Below are positions 22,242 through 33,100 of a DNA stretch of 64,000 bases, one piece after another (the first letter of the stretch is position 1; every line of letters starts with the position of its first letter). Source of the DNA: JAYSSF01 sp043772005 (GTDB lineage Bacteria; Patescibacteriota; Gracilibacteria; Absconditabacterales; Absconditicoccaceae); NCBI GenBank assembly GCA_043772005.1, contig JAYVGP010000021.1, positions 62,001 through 126,000 on the forward strand, given 5' to 3'. Position numbers and translations under genes: made by a program. Below the pieces are notes generated by a model, which worked only from the letters and a program-made list of their open reading frames with translations, was not told where the DNA came from and did no database searches.

Positions 22242-24083
22242 ATGACTACTCGACAGACGATAAAGAGATTTTTGGAGCCATTAAGACAATATAAATTAAA
22301 TGTTTTTTTCTCACTTTGTATTTTTACACTTTGGAGTGTTTATTATGCTATAGGAGTAATTTTTGTTCGTTGGGTTACTCAAGCTATTGAACTAAAAGAT
22401 ACAAATCAGCTCTACTCTCTACTTTGATACTTCTTACTACGATTTATCATCTATCAAGTTATTAATATCGCTTGGGTAAAAGTAAAATACTGATATATCC
22501 ACTATTTTTCAAGATTTGCAATTCACCAATCATATATTAATAAGTTTTTTACATTTGATCATAATGCTATTGAAAAGATAGGAACATGAAAAACTATGAG
22601 CATCATTCAAAAATGAATTTCTACTCGATGTGATCTCATAGTAACTCTTGTCTGGAGAGCTACTGAAGTAGTCTGTGCTATTATATTTAGTGGATATCTT
22701 ATTGGTCAGATATCTTACTGGTATCTTATTGCATATGTTTTAGTAATAGTATGATTTAATTTTTTATTTTGAATTTTCAAATCTAAAGCAGCATTCTGGA
22801 GAAATCTAAGAATTGAAAAAGCAACCGAATACACTAGACAATTTGTTAAAATGATAATGTCAAGATTTGAGATTATTATGAGTAATAATATTTGAAAAGA
22901 GATTAAAATTCTTGATGATATTACCGAAGAAGAATCAGAACTTGACCATCGCAAACACTTATATGAACATTTAAATTATAATCTTCCCGAATTACTATTT
23001 GTGTTATTTAGACTATGAATGTATGCAATTGTATGAACTAAAATTATACAATGAGAGCTCAACTATGCTGAGTTAGTTATGATAGTTGCTGCTTTATGAT
23101 ATCTCGATAATACTGTTACAAAAATTTGATGAATATATTCAGAAATTATCAAAAGATTTGGTGAAGTTGAAAAAATGCGAGAATTCTTTGATCAAAGCCC
23201 GTTAGCAATTTGATTTTCTTCATGATCACAATTTACATATAAAAAATGAGATATTAATGTAAAAAATATCTCATACCAATATGGTAGTAGTAATCTTATT
23301 TTTAATAACTTCTCGCTCAATATCTTATGATGATCTCGTATCGCTCTCGTATGACCCAGTGGTTGAGGAAAGACTACTCTTGTGAAACTGATTGCATGAT
23401 ATCTTCATCCTCAGTCAGGAGAGATACTGGTTGATCGACAGGCGTTGCCTACGCCACAGAATACTTCTCCTTTTATAACCGAAGGGGTGCTTGAGAAGGA
23501 GCACTTATCCGAGCATAAAGGGTCGGGGGAGGTTTATAATCACATCTCTCTTCAATCCTATTATCCTCACATCTGATACCTCACCCAAGAACCATCAGTA
23601 TTTGATGGGACAGTTTGGGAAAATCTTACGTATGGTTTACAGGGGAAGGAAGAAGAACAAGGACAAGAAGAATTAGAACATCAAATCGATAAAATCATCA
23701 AGCTTGCTCGCTGTGAGTTTATCTATGAATTCAACAATTGATTACAGACAGAAATAGGAGAAAAAGGTATCAGATTATCATGATGACAGCGTCAACGTCT
23801 AGCAATTGCAAAGATCATGCTCAAGGATCCAGATATTATCTTATTAGATGAACCAACATCAGCTCTGGACAGTGAAAATGAAGAATTGGTTACTCAAGCA
23901 CTCAATGAGTTATTCCGCGGGAAGACAGTGATTGTCATCGCACATAGACTCCAAACAGTCAAACACTCAGATCAGATTCTTTACATCGACGGAGGTCAAG
24001 TAGTAGAATCATGAACTCATCAAGAACTCCTTGCAATGAAGTGAAAGTATTATAAAATGGTTGAGTTACAAAGTTGATTTTAA
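22242..24083 (+). CDS. ABC exporter, fused membrane and ATPase domains
   Basis: A 613-residue half-transporter with six membrane helices (to about 320) and an ATPase domain: Walker A GPSGGGKT at 371-378, signature LSGGQRQ at 512, Walker B IILLDEPTSALD and H-loop VIAHRLQT. Three of the motif glycines are encoded by UGA. Between Walker A and the Q-loop (YLTQEP) an insert of some 35-40 residues (PTPQNTSPFITEGVLEKEHL and on) is found that most exporters lack. The substrate (lipid, peptide or drug) cannot be told. The stop overlaps the start of sufS (TAATG), so the two are likely co-translated. Confidence 0.9.
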
Positions 24084-25261
24084 TGATGAATATAAAACAA
24101 GATTTCCCAATCTTCACAAACCATCCAGATCTTGTGTACCTTGATAGTGCAAGTACCACACACAAGCCAAATTTTGTGATTGAACAAACCAATCAGTACA
24201 TCAGTTCATCATATGCGAATATTGGTCGTGGGAGTTATCCGCTAGCGATGCAGTCCGAGGATATCTATGATGCGAGCAAAGCAGCAGTAGCTAAGCTTAT
24301 CAACACTACTGCAGATCAGATTGTCTACACACATAGTAGTACCTATGCGTACAATATGCTGGCATATAGTTTGGTAGAATCGGGTATCCTGACTTCTTGA
24401 TCGTCTATTATCCTCTCGATCAGTGAGCATCACGCCAACCTCGTGATTTGGCAGAAGTTGAGTCAGACTTATGGGTTCCTTATTAAGCTGCTATGACTGG
24501 CTGAAGATGGGAAACTGGATTATATGCACCTTGAAAGTTTATTGGATGATACAGTAACTGTTGTTTCTCTAACGGGAGCCAGTAATGTGACAGGCGTTGT
24601 CACTGATATTACTCGTGTCAGACAGATTATCGGGTCTGAGAAATTTCTCATTATCGACGGTAGTCAGCTCGTACCCAATCGTCGTGTGGACGTACAGGGG
24701 TTGTGAATCGATGCACTCGTATGGACTACCCATAAGATGATGTGATATACTGGACTCGGGATTTTGTACTTAAATAAGAAGTGGATGTCTCGTCTCATAT
24801 GTCCTCGGGTAGGTGGGGCAGTGATCGACACAGTTACCATTGATAGTTATACCGTACAGTCATGATCAGTAGCTTGGGAGCCTGGTACACCCAATCTTAT
24901 CGCTGCGGCATCGTATTTATATGCTCTACAGTATTTTGATTCAATTGGATGATATGAATGGTGGAAGCATTATGAGCAGGAGTTAATTGAATATGTATTG
25001 GAGAAATTTGCACAACATAATAAGCTTATATTAATTAATAATCAATCAGAGGGCAGACTTTGAGTATTTTCATTCTATGCTACTGACGGATCGAGTATGT
25101 TACATCTTGGGGAGAAGTTATGACAATTATGAATCTATATACGTACATGAGGTCATTGCGCTCATCCATTGGTAGACAGACTATGACACGGTCAGTTAGG
25201 ACGCTTATCACTATATGTCTATAATACCAAAGAAGATATTGATCAATTCTTTAACTTGTAG
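24083..25261 (+). CDS. sufS: Cysteine desulfurase, SufS/CsdA type
   Basis: A PLP enzyme that takes sulfur from cysteine for Fe-S clusters and thio-modifications. The N-terminus (FTNHPDLVYLDSASTTHKP) is typical of class V aminotransferases. The PLP lysine lies in ALVWTTHKMMG (Lys near 218), and the catalytic cysteine in RTGGHCAHPL (Cys near 359), the SufS form of the loop. Length 392 residues is usual. ATG 24086 is an in-frame alternative start. No other suf gene stands next to it; the upstream partner is the ABC exporter. Confidence 0.9.
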
Positions 25262-25949
25262 GTAGTTGCGTAAGACTGTTATTGAGAGATATAAGAGTCT
25301 TCCCCGCTTCCAGTGGAAATCATTTTGCAAGTACCAGAAGAATATTACGATAACTGATAAGTAGTTTTTTTTCTTCAAGACTAGGTTCAGAACTATCAAG
25401 TAAGGTATTAAGTGATACAGAGACAGTATTAGCAAGATGCAGTAATATTGGATTTTTATTATAGATTGTCTCATATTTCAAAAACTGCTCCTCAGATTTT
25501 CCTTTATGACCTCAGTTCTCTCGAGTAGATAGTTTTTGTTTTGCTTGTGTCATATGATCTACGATACTTGATATCTTTCACTGCTGACCTAAGTCATTAA
25601 ACTGACTAACATAATCGTTAAAATATATACTAGGTAGTCAATTATCATCACAGTATAGTAGTATCATATCAAGAAGATCACGAGACATATCTCAATACAA
25701 GTAAGGCTGGAGTTTCTCTCTAACTCTTGAGCGAATAAGCCCTAAATATAGAGTGTTATAAGCATCCTTGCTAGTCAGTAATTTTTCTCAGCTTTCTCAT
25801 AATACATCGATCAGTTCGTGTTTGGTAGTAGTGAGTCAAAATGCTTCATTAAATAGCTTATTATATCTTTCCTCAAAATTCTCACCTTCTAACTCGAGAA
25901 GATCTTCTATGTCTAATTCAGGATGCCTAATAGCAATTGTGGATTTCAT
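25251..25949 (-). CDS. Hypothetical protein
   Basis: A 232-residue protein, mostly alpha-helical and charged, with no membrane segment. Features: DIEDLLELEGENFEERYNKL at the start, a middle with NDYVSQFNDLGQQGKISS, and a helical C-terminus with EEKKLLISYRNILLVLAKG. I do not recognise a family. Its 3' end overlaps that of sufS by 11 bases on the opposite strand. It is divergent from the rplJ operon. Confidence 0.65.
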
Positions 25950-26028
25950 ACTATATAGTATAACTAAAATGATATCTACGTCAAATTCAGCTTGTAATTA
26001 TGTCTGACATAACTATATATAGTTAAGT

Positions 26029-26078
26029 CTACCGAAGACAATAGGTGATCGTAAGGTCATAAATCCTATCGAGGTAAC
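26029..26078 (+). promoter_or_regulatory. L10 leader (ribosomal protein L10-L12 binding site)
   Basis: TACCGAAGACAATAGGTGATC followed by CCTATCGAGGTAAC resembles the bacterial L10 leader: an AGACA internal loop side, AGGTG pairing with the later CCTATC, and a closing GAGG. In many bacteria the L10(L12)4 complex binds this element and represses rplJL. It is placed about 100 bases before rplJ and just ahead of the attenuator. Confidence 0.7.
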
Positions 26079-26114
26079 AGTATATAAGAGCATTTGCTCA
26101 TTATCTGTTATTGT

Positions 26115-26145
26115 GTCGTTGTCTGGTAGAGCAACGATTTTTTTA
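26115..26145 (+). terminator. Attenuator-like hairpin in the rplJ leader
   Basis: TCGTTGT (26116-26122) pairs with GCAACGA (26131-26137), followed by seven T. It lies between the L10 leader and the rplJ start, so readthrough could be controlled by L10-L12 binding upstream. Confidence 0.6.
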
Positions 26146-26167
26146 ATTTATTACCGTGATAGAGTAC

Positions 26168-26680
26168 ATGGCAATCTCCAAGCAAAAGAAAGTCCAACTC
26201 CACGATGCCTATATCAATCAACTCAAAGTTGCTGGTAATGTCGCAATCTTTTCACAATCAGGGCTCAGTGTTAACGAAAGTAACAACTTGAGAAAATTGA
26301 TTAAGAGAGAAGGCTGACTTCTTCAAGTAACTAAAAAGAGATTGTTTGTAAGAGCTGTGGCCGAGACTGATTTTGATGCTGTGAAGTTTGAAGATCTCAA
26401 CGGCGCTATTTGGGTAGTTTATACTACTCCTGATAACCTTATCTGACCTATCAAAACAGTATCAACATTTATCAAGGAAGCAAAAAAAGAAAAGAAGAAG
26501 TTCACTATTGATTTCCAAGGTGGATGGATGGACAAAAAATGGCTTGACCAAGCAACAATGACTGAAGTTGCAAATCTTCCAAGTAAGGAAGAGTTGATCG
26601 GAAAGATGCTGTTCTTACTCAAGTACCCAGCTCAATCATTCGCTTCTGTTGTGGATCAAATCGCAAAGAAAGGCGAATAA
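26168..26680 (+). CDS. rplJ: 50S ribosomal protein L10
   Basis: L10 forms the stalk base and binds L7/L12 dimers. The 170-residue protein has the family pattern: MAISKQKKVQLHDAYINQLK, then NNLRKLIKREGG and LFLLKYPAQSFASVVDQIAKKGE at the C-terminal end, where L12 helices attach. Two UGA codons are read as Gly. It leads the rplJ-rplL pair behind an L10 leader. The usual rplK and rplA are not upstream. Confidence 0.9.
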
Positions 26681-26729
26681 TCACTAATTATTACAACAAC
26701 TTATTTATTTAGTTTATTATTGCATAACA

Positions 26730-27113
26730 ATGGAACTTACAAAAAATGCTGCTAAAGTATTAGAACTCGTAAAAGAGCTCAGTCTTATCGAAATGAATAG
26801 CTTGGTAAAAGCTATGGAAGAAGAATTTGGTGTATCAGCTGCTGCTGGTGTAATGGTAGCTGGAGGTGCTGCTGCTGGAGATGCTGCTGCTGCTGGAGAT
26901 AACGATTCTGTATCTGTGGAACTTTCTGATGCTGGTCAACAGAAGATCGCAGTGATCAAGGTAGTCAAGGAAATCCTCAATGTAGACCTCAAGGCTGCGA
27001 AGGATCTTGTTGAAAAGGCTCCTACTATGGTTAAGGAAGGTGTGAAAGCTGAGGAAGCTGAAGCAATCAAAGCGAAGCTTGAAGAAGCTGGAGCAAAAGT
27101 TAACCTTAGATAA
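26730..27113 (+). CDS. rplL: 50S ribosomal protein L7/L12
   Basis: L7/L12 of 127 residues: N-terminal dimer domain (LELVKELSLIEMNSLVKAME), an Ala/Gly hinge (residues 37-55) and the C-terminal factor-binding domain with KIAVIKVVKEIL, LKAAKDLVEKAP and AKLEEAGAKV. No UGA is used for its glycines; only GGT and GGA appear, unlike many neighbours. Confidence 0.95.
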   Translation: MELTKNAAKVLELVKELSLIEMNSLVKAMEEEFGVSAAAGVMVAGGAAAGDAAAAGDNDSVSVELSDAGQQKIAVIKVVKEILNVDLKAAKDLVEKAPTMVKEGVKAEEAEAIKAKLEEAGAKVNLR

Positions 27114-27152
27114 TCACAACCCCTTTTTATCTTATAACGAGATTGTTTACCT

Positions 27153-27836
27153 ATGAGTGCAGTCGCTAATCAAGAACTTATCCAGAAACTGATCGATAAT
27201 AATGTTCATATTGGATCACTGAAGAAATTTTCTCACCCTAAAACGAGATCATATCAACTTGGTGTTCAGAATGGTATTACCGTCATTAACCCTGAGATTA
27301 TAGCTGAGCAACTTGAAAATGCAAAGCAAAGAGTTCAACTTGCTCTATCAGAGAGTAAAGAAATTTTGATCGTTTGTGAAAAATCTGTTTTCGCTGACCA
27401 AATCAAGTCACTTGCAGAAAAGTTTAACTGTAGTTATTTTAACTACAATGTTCCAAGTGGAGTGTTGACAAACTTTGATACTCTGATGAACAGAATCAAA
27501 ACCATGAACACACTTAAAAAATTTATCGAAAGCGAGGAATTTGAAAAAATTACCAAAAAAGAACAACTTACAAAGAAAAGAGAACTCAAAAAGGTACAAC
27601 GCATCTATGAAGGTGTGCAAAATCTTAAGAAAATCCCTGATTTAGTACTTGTGATTGATGGTAAATCAATGTTTAAGCTTGTTCGTGAGGTAGATAAAAT
27701 GAAGAAGGAAAGTATTGTGCTCTCATCGACAGACTTCAACCAGTTCTGGTCAGAAGATGATCTTGTAATTGCTAACGTAAATAACTATTATAGTTTATTA
27801 TTTGTATGTAATTATATCTTTGGAATTACACAATAA
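27153..27836 (+). CDS. rpsB: 30S ribosomal protein S2
   Basis: S2 of 227 residues with the family start (LIDNNVHIGSLKKFSHPK), a central helical hairpin (FIESEEFEKITKKEQLTKKR) and PDLVLVIDGKSM. The usual GTNDD region is altered to LSSTDFNQFWSEDD, a divergent C-terminal part. No UGA codons occur. It precedes a small membrane protein and tsf, keeping the common rpsB-tsf link. Confidence 0.9.
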   Translation: MSAVANQELIQKLIDNNVHIGSLKKFSHPKTRSYQLGVQNGITVINPEIIAEQLENAKQRVQLALSESKEILIVCEKSVFADQIKSLAEKFNCSYFNYNVPSGVLTNFDTLMNRIKTMNTLKKFIESEEFEKITKKEQLTKKRELKKVQRIYEGVQNLKKIPDLVLVIDGKSMFKLVREVDKMKKESIVLSSTDFNQFWSEDDLVIANVNNYYSLLFVCNYIFGITQ

Positions 27837-27856
27837 TTATTTTTTCACTATCTGAG

Positions 27857-28240
27857 ATGCTCGATATTAGTCAAATTGCAAATCAGCGCTATATTCCCAC
27901 GTCAGTAGAGATTAAAAGAGTATTAATGATGTATCTCATCGTAGGTATTATGATTCAACTTGCCAAATCTCAACTTACCGTGTATGAATATCAGCACCTC
28001 AAACAGTCACTTGGGTGGTCTATGACAATTATTCTGACTGCAATTATTACTGCTCCATTATGGTTTATTCCGTATGGTACCATGGTTATTGCACTAGTCT
28101 GACTTGGATGAGTTTGATATGTATCTCGATTAGTATATCGTGCTTTTCAGTGACACTATCCTCAGGAGTGACTACTTACCAGTTTTGGTACATGGATACT
28201 TAATATCTTTGATCACGAAGTAACAGTTACAAACACATAA
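27857..28240 (+). CDS. Small membrane protein between rpsB and tsf
   Basis: A 127-residue protein with two to three membrane helices (about residues 22-42, 55-75 and 75-95), the last rich in UGA-encoded glycines (VGLGGVGYV). The N-terminus is cytosolic-like (SQIANQRYIPTSVEIKR). Not recognised; it sits within a ribosomal cluster, 21 bases after rpsB, so it is probably co-transcribed. Confidence 0.65.
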
Positions 28241-28266
28241 ATTTACTTGTTTATATATGATATCTC

Positions 28267-29082
28267 ATGTCAGTAGATGTACAGCTCGTCAAACAACTCA
28301 GAGATGCTACTTATGCATCACTCAAAGATTGTAAAACAGCATTAGAAGAAAATAACAATGATCTTGAAGCTGCAACACAGTGGCTCGTCAAAAAATGAGC
28401 ATCAAACGCTGCTAAAAAAGCAGACAGAGAGCTTAATGATGGTCAGGTTAAAGTTATTATTAATAAGGGTCGTTTGACTGTATTTAAGGTTGGTTGTGAG
28501 ACTGATTTTGTTGCAAAGAACGAAATGTTTGCAGAAATGCTTGAGGAAGTAGCGTCTATCATTAGTTCAGCTACGGGTCAAATCGACTCAATGGATCAAT
28601 GTGACCCTACAATTCTTGCTCAAGCACAGGAAGCGATGGCTCAATATATGGCAAAACTTGGTGAAAATATCCAAATCACTGATATCTTTGCTACTGATTT
28701 AGGTGATGTACAGGCTGCCGCATATCTTCACAATGGTGGTAAAATTGCTGCTGTAGTAATGTATCGTAATGGTACTGATACAGCTGATCAAACTGCAAAA
28801 CAAGTAGCAATGCAAATTGCTGCAATGAATCCTCAATATATGACAATGGGTGAAATCCCAGTATCAGAAGTTGAAGCAAAACAAGCAGAATTCGAAGCAG
28901 AACTCAAAGCAGCAGGTAAGCCCGAAGCAATGATTGCTCAGATTGCAGAAGGTAAAATCAATAAGTATTTTGCTGATTTAGTGTTGATGAATCAATGATA
29001 TATCGGAGATGAGGGCACAACAATCGCTCACTTGATTGATGGTGTATTTGAATTTGCTGGGGCTCGTAGATTTGCAGTATAA
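28267..29082 (+). CDS. tsf: Elongation factor Ts
   Basis: EF-Ts recycles EF-Tu by GDP exchange. The 271-residue protein opens with a UBA-like domain (LVKQLRDATYASLKDCKTAL, then NAAKKADRE) and continues with the core VFKVGCETDFVAKNEMF, the exact EF-Tu contact motif TDFVAKNE. The coiled part and second half (GKINKYFADLVLMNQGYIG) are present. UGA gives Gly near residues 45 and 244. Confidence 0.95.
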
Positions 29083-29120
29083 GGATAAAAATGATTTTTT
29101 AATTATTATTTACATAGTAT

Positions 29121-29504
29121 ATGAAATTGTATGAATTAGTGGCTATTATTGATCCACAACTTTCACAAGAGGACCAACAGTCTATCATTGCTCAGATTGA
29201 GTCATCTCTCCCAGAGGGATCATCAATTGAACAAAAAGATGAGATCGGTCTCCAAAAAGTATATCAATTTGCTGCTACTAAAGCAGGAATCGCATACTTT
29301 GTATCATGGTATATCAACATGAATTCATCTGATATCATTGCTCTCAAAAGAAAAATGACCCTCCTTAAAGGAGTTCTTAGACATGTAGTATATACTGTTG
29401 ATAAGCATAATCCAATGGTTAAGTTTGTTGAGATTAACGCTCATTATCTCAAGAGACTCGAGGAAATCGACAAAAAAGGCAAGAAGGTAAAACTCGCAGT
29501 GTAA
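29121..29504 (+). CDS. rpsF: 30S ribosomal protein S6
   Basis: S6 of 127 residues with a ferredoxin-like pattern: MKLYELVAIIDPQLSQEDQQ at the start, YFVSWYINMNSSDIIALKRK and VEINAHYLKRLEEIDKKGKK at the end. S6 binds S18 on the 30S platform; rpsR follows 52 bases later without ssb in between. No UGA codon is used. Confidence 0.92.
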   Translation: MKLYELVAIIDPQLSQEDQQSIIAQIESSLPEGSSIEQKDEIGLQKVYQFAATKAGIAYFVSWYINMNSSDIIALKRKMTLLKGVLRHVVYTVDKHNPMVKFVEINAHYLKRLEEIDKKGKKVKLAV

Positions 29505-29556
29505 TTAGTATCAATATACTAGTCAGACCATTTTAATTATTATACTTTTCCGTGTC

Positions 29557-29760
29557 ATGGCGACGAAGAAAATCCCTCAAATGATTGTTCCTATTGAAGA
29601 CATCAACTGGAAATCAATCACATTGTTGCAACATTATATTACAAGATTTGGTAATATTAAGCCAAGAAAATATACTGGTAATAATGTATGATTCCAGAAA
29701 GCAACAAGACAAGCTATCATCAGAGCAAGAGAACTAGGACTCATCCCATATATTAGATAA
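29557..29760 (+). CDS. rpsR: 30S ribosomal protein S18
   Basis: S18 of 67 residues: DINWKSITLLQHYITRFGNI, KPRKYTGNNVGFQKATRQAI and RARELGLIPYI are all family hallmarks (the G in NVG is a UGA codon). It pairs with S6 encoded just upstream. Confidence 0.93.
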
Positions 29761-29803
29761 AATCACCACTAATATATTATTTTAGCATTGTAATTGTATT
29801 CTT

Positions 29804-29962
29804 ATGGCAAGTAAATTAAGAAGACTCAGAACCGTCAAATGGTCAAAAAGATTAAAAATACATGGATTTAGGGCAAGAATGGCTACTACTCCTGGTAGAG
29901 CAGTTTTGGCGAAAAGAAGACTCAAAGGAAGACATGAACTATGTGTTCGTCATACAAAATAA
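29804..29962 (+). CDS. rpmH: 50S ribosomal protein L34
   Basis: A 52-residue protein whose core HGFRARMATTPGRAVLAKRR matches L34. The normal MKRTYQPS start is replaced by MASKLRRLRTVKWSKR. L34 is most often found beside rnpA and dnaA; here it sits between rpsR and rpoB. Confidence 0.92.
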   Translation: MASKLRRLRTVKWSKRLKIHGFRARMATTPGRAVLAKRRLKGRHELCVRHTK

Positions 29963-30040
29963 TTATTTTGTAGGGTTTTGCTTTGTTTTTTTTTCATTCG
30001 TATATGGTAGTTCTACGTCATACCATTAATATCATACATT

Positions 30041-30076
30041 CAATAACACAACCCTAACATTGTGCTATTGTTTTTT
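30041..30076 (+). terminator. Rho-independent terminator between rpmH and rpoB
   Basis: CAATAACACAA (30041-30051) pairs with TTGTGCTATTG (30060-30070), one A-C mismatch, then six T. It can end the ribosomal protein transcript or partly attenuate rpoB, whose ATG is 45 bases further on. Confidence 0.7.
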
Positions 30077-30121
30077 CTCGTTTATAGTAAATAAATATTT
30101 TATCATATCATAGTGTTTTCG

Positions 30122-33100
30122 ATGTCAAAAACTACCGTCTTACTTCCTCGTAGAATCACCGTCAGACCACTCAGACAATTTGCACCATTGCACGATCTTT
30201 TGGATGTACAGAAAGAATGATTTCAGCAATTTGAGCAAGTATATCTCAATAAATTATTTGAAGATATTTGTCCGATCGAAGACATTGCTGGTGAAAGGTT
30301 GATGTTGACCGTTAAGGATGTTATCATTGATCAAAATCACGGTTCACAAGAACCACTTAGTGATGCAGAACTCGATCGTATTATCGAAGAATGTAAAAAG
30401 AAAGAACTGACTTATGGTGGTGTTGTAAGTGCTCAAGTTGAATTGGTAGATAGAGTGAGTGGAGAAGCGTTGTTTAACTCTCGTGCTAATATCGGTACGA
30501 TGCCACTGATGACCAAAGATGGTAGCTATATTATCTCAGGAGTTGAAAATATCGTTATTAGTCAGATCATTAGATCGTATGGTATATTCTTTGCTGCTGA
30601 TAAAAAATTCGGACTTAACTCATTTAAATTTATCCCAGAATCTGGTCCATGGATCGAGGTTTCTGTAGAGAAGTCAGGTGCCATCACTGCTCGTATCAAC
30701 AAAACCAGAAAATTTCCAATTACGATGCTTCTTAGAGTATTTGAACTTGAGACTGATGAAGTGATTAGTTCACTATTTGCTGATGCATTTGATGAGGAAG
30801 ACTTTAACTACATCGAATATACTCTCAAAAAAGATACAACGACAACTGCCGGTGAAGCAGCATTATATATCTACAACAAGCTTAGGCCTGGTGAATTGAT
30901 TGATGTGGATAATGCAATTTCATATATCAAGAGTTTATTTGGTGGCGAAAGAGTAAATCTTGGTGGTATCGCAAGACGTAAAATCAATGTCAAACTTGGT
31001 ACGAGTATCAAAAAAGATATCAACTATATCGACCTTGAAGATATTATTTTTGCTCTTAAATACTTGTGTAATCTCTCAAATCACAAAAAAGGATTTTTTG
31101 TGGATGATGCAGACCATCTGGCCAATAAGAGAATTAGAACCGCTGGTGAGTTGCTCTACTCTCACTTGATGCCTACAATGCGTAAGTTCCAAAAATCTAC
31201 AAGAGGTAAGTTATCAGTGATTTGACTCGAGCAAAAGGTAGTGTTTCGCGAGGATGTTGCTACTACTGATGATCTTGATGTTGATCTTTTGGATGATGAA
31301 GAAGTTGCTATCGAAGAGGAAATGACAACAGAAGAAATTGTACAATCAGAAAAGAAAGCTAAAGATCTCGATGAAAAATATGAATCAGTAATTGGGTCGA
31401 TCATTGTGTGAGATATTATCTCAGAAGATAAGGTAATCATCAAAGATCATACAAAACTCACTGCAGCACACATCAAACTGATCAAAAAGCATAATATCGA
31501 TAGTATTGTCATCAGACCCACAGTCAGACTTGTTGATATTGTAAACTTCAAGATGATTGATAATGGCGTAAGAAGCTTCTTCTCAACATCACAGATGTCG
31601 TCGTTTGCAGATCAGACCAATGTACTTGCAGAGCTCGAAAATAAGCGTAAGATGACAGCTCTCTGACCTGGAGGACTAAAGAAAGAGACTGCGAAGTTTG
31701 ATGTTCGTGATGTTCATATCTCTCACTACGGTCGTATCTGTCCGATTGAAACTCCAGAATGACCAAGTATTGGTTTGGTAATTAACTTAGCACTATATTC
31801 AAGAATCAATGAGGATGGTTTTGTGGAGACTCCAGCTGCGAAAGTATATAATATGGTACATGTTGTTGAGAAGCAACTGATCAACAAATATCTTGAAGAG
31901 GATGTGATCGACATCAAGGGTAAAGTAATCGCTGGTGAAGATGTATTTGTCGATGAGAAGCTTGCTTCGACGATCGTAAAGACTATCAACACAGAGACCA
32001 AATTCATCAAAGTCAGGCCTTTTGTTTCTAAAGAAATAGAATATATTTCCCCAGAACAAGATCATAAATATACGATTGTCGATGGATCAGTCCCACTTGA
32101 TGAACACATGAACTTTATGCTCAAGAGAGTTCCTGCGAGACAATATATGGAGGTAGGATACTTTCATATGTCCAATATTACTCATATTGATGTCAATCCA
32201 TCACAGGTATTTTCCCCTTCAACAGCATTGATCCCGTTTGTAGATCACGATGATAGTGCTCGTGCCAACATGGGTACTAACCAGCAGAGACAAGCAGTAC
32301 CATTACTCAGACCAGAAGCTCCACTTGTTGGAACATGATTAGAGTCTGACATTGTAGATATGACAGCTCAGGTAATCAGAGCGTCCAGTGACGGTGAAGT
32401 GATCTATGTTGGTGGTAAAAGACCCACTAAGACTGCGGAAGGCACAAGCTATGAAGGAATGAACTATGTGATCAAGGTCAAATACGGTAAAGAAATCAAA
32501 GAATACAATCTTCCAAGCTTTGGTAAATCAAACCAGAAGACAATCATCCATTTGAGACCAAAAGTATCACTGGGACAACTCGTCAAAAAAGGAGATATCT
32601 TGGCTGAAGGAGCAAGTATTGTTGACGGAGAACTATCACTTGGTAAGAACTTGAGAGTTGCGTTTATGGCATGGAAATGATATAACTATGAGGATGCAAT
32701 GGTTATCTCCAAAAGACTGGTTAAAGATGATGAGCTAACATCAGTACATATTGAGCAATACGAAATTGAGGTAGCAGATACCAAGCTCGGAGCAGAAGAA
32801 ACAACCAACGATATCCCATGAGTATCTCTTGCGAAGTTGAAAGATTTGGATGAAAATGGTATCGTACGTATCGGCTCTGTAGTGAAGGGTGGTGATATCT
32901 TGGTCGGTAAGATCACGCCTAAGTCAGAATGAGAGCTTTCAGCAGAGGAGAAACTTATCCAAGCAGTCTTTGGTGATAAATCGAAGAACGTAAAGGATAC
33001 ATCATTATATCTTCCATCTGGAAGCGAATGAAAGGTAATTGATATCGTGATGCTGGATTCTAAGTCTGGTGATCGTCTGATGCCTGGTGTAAAAAACAAG

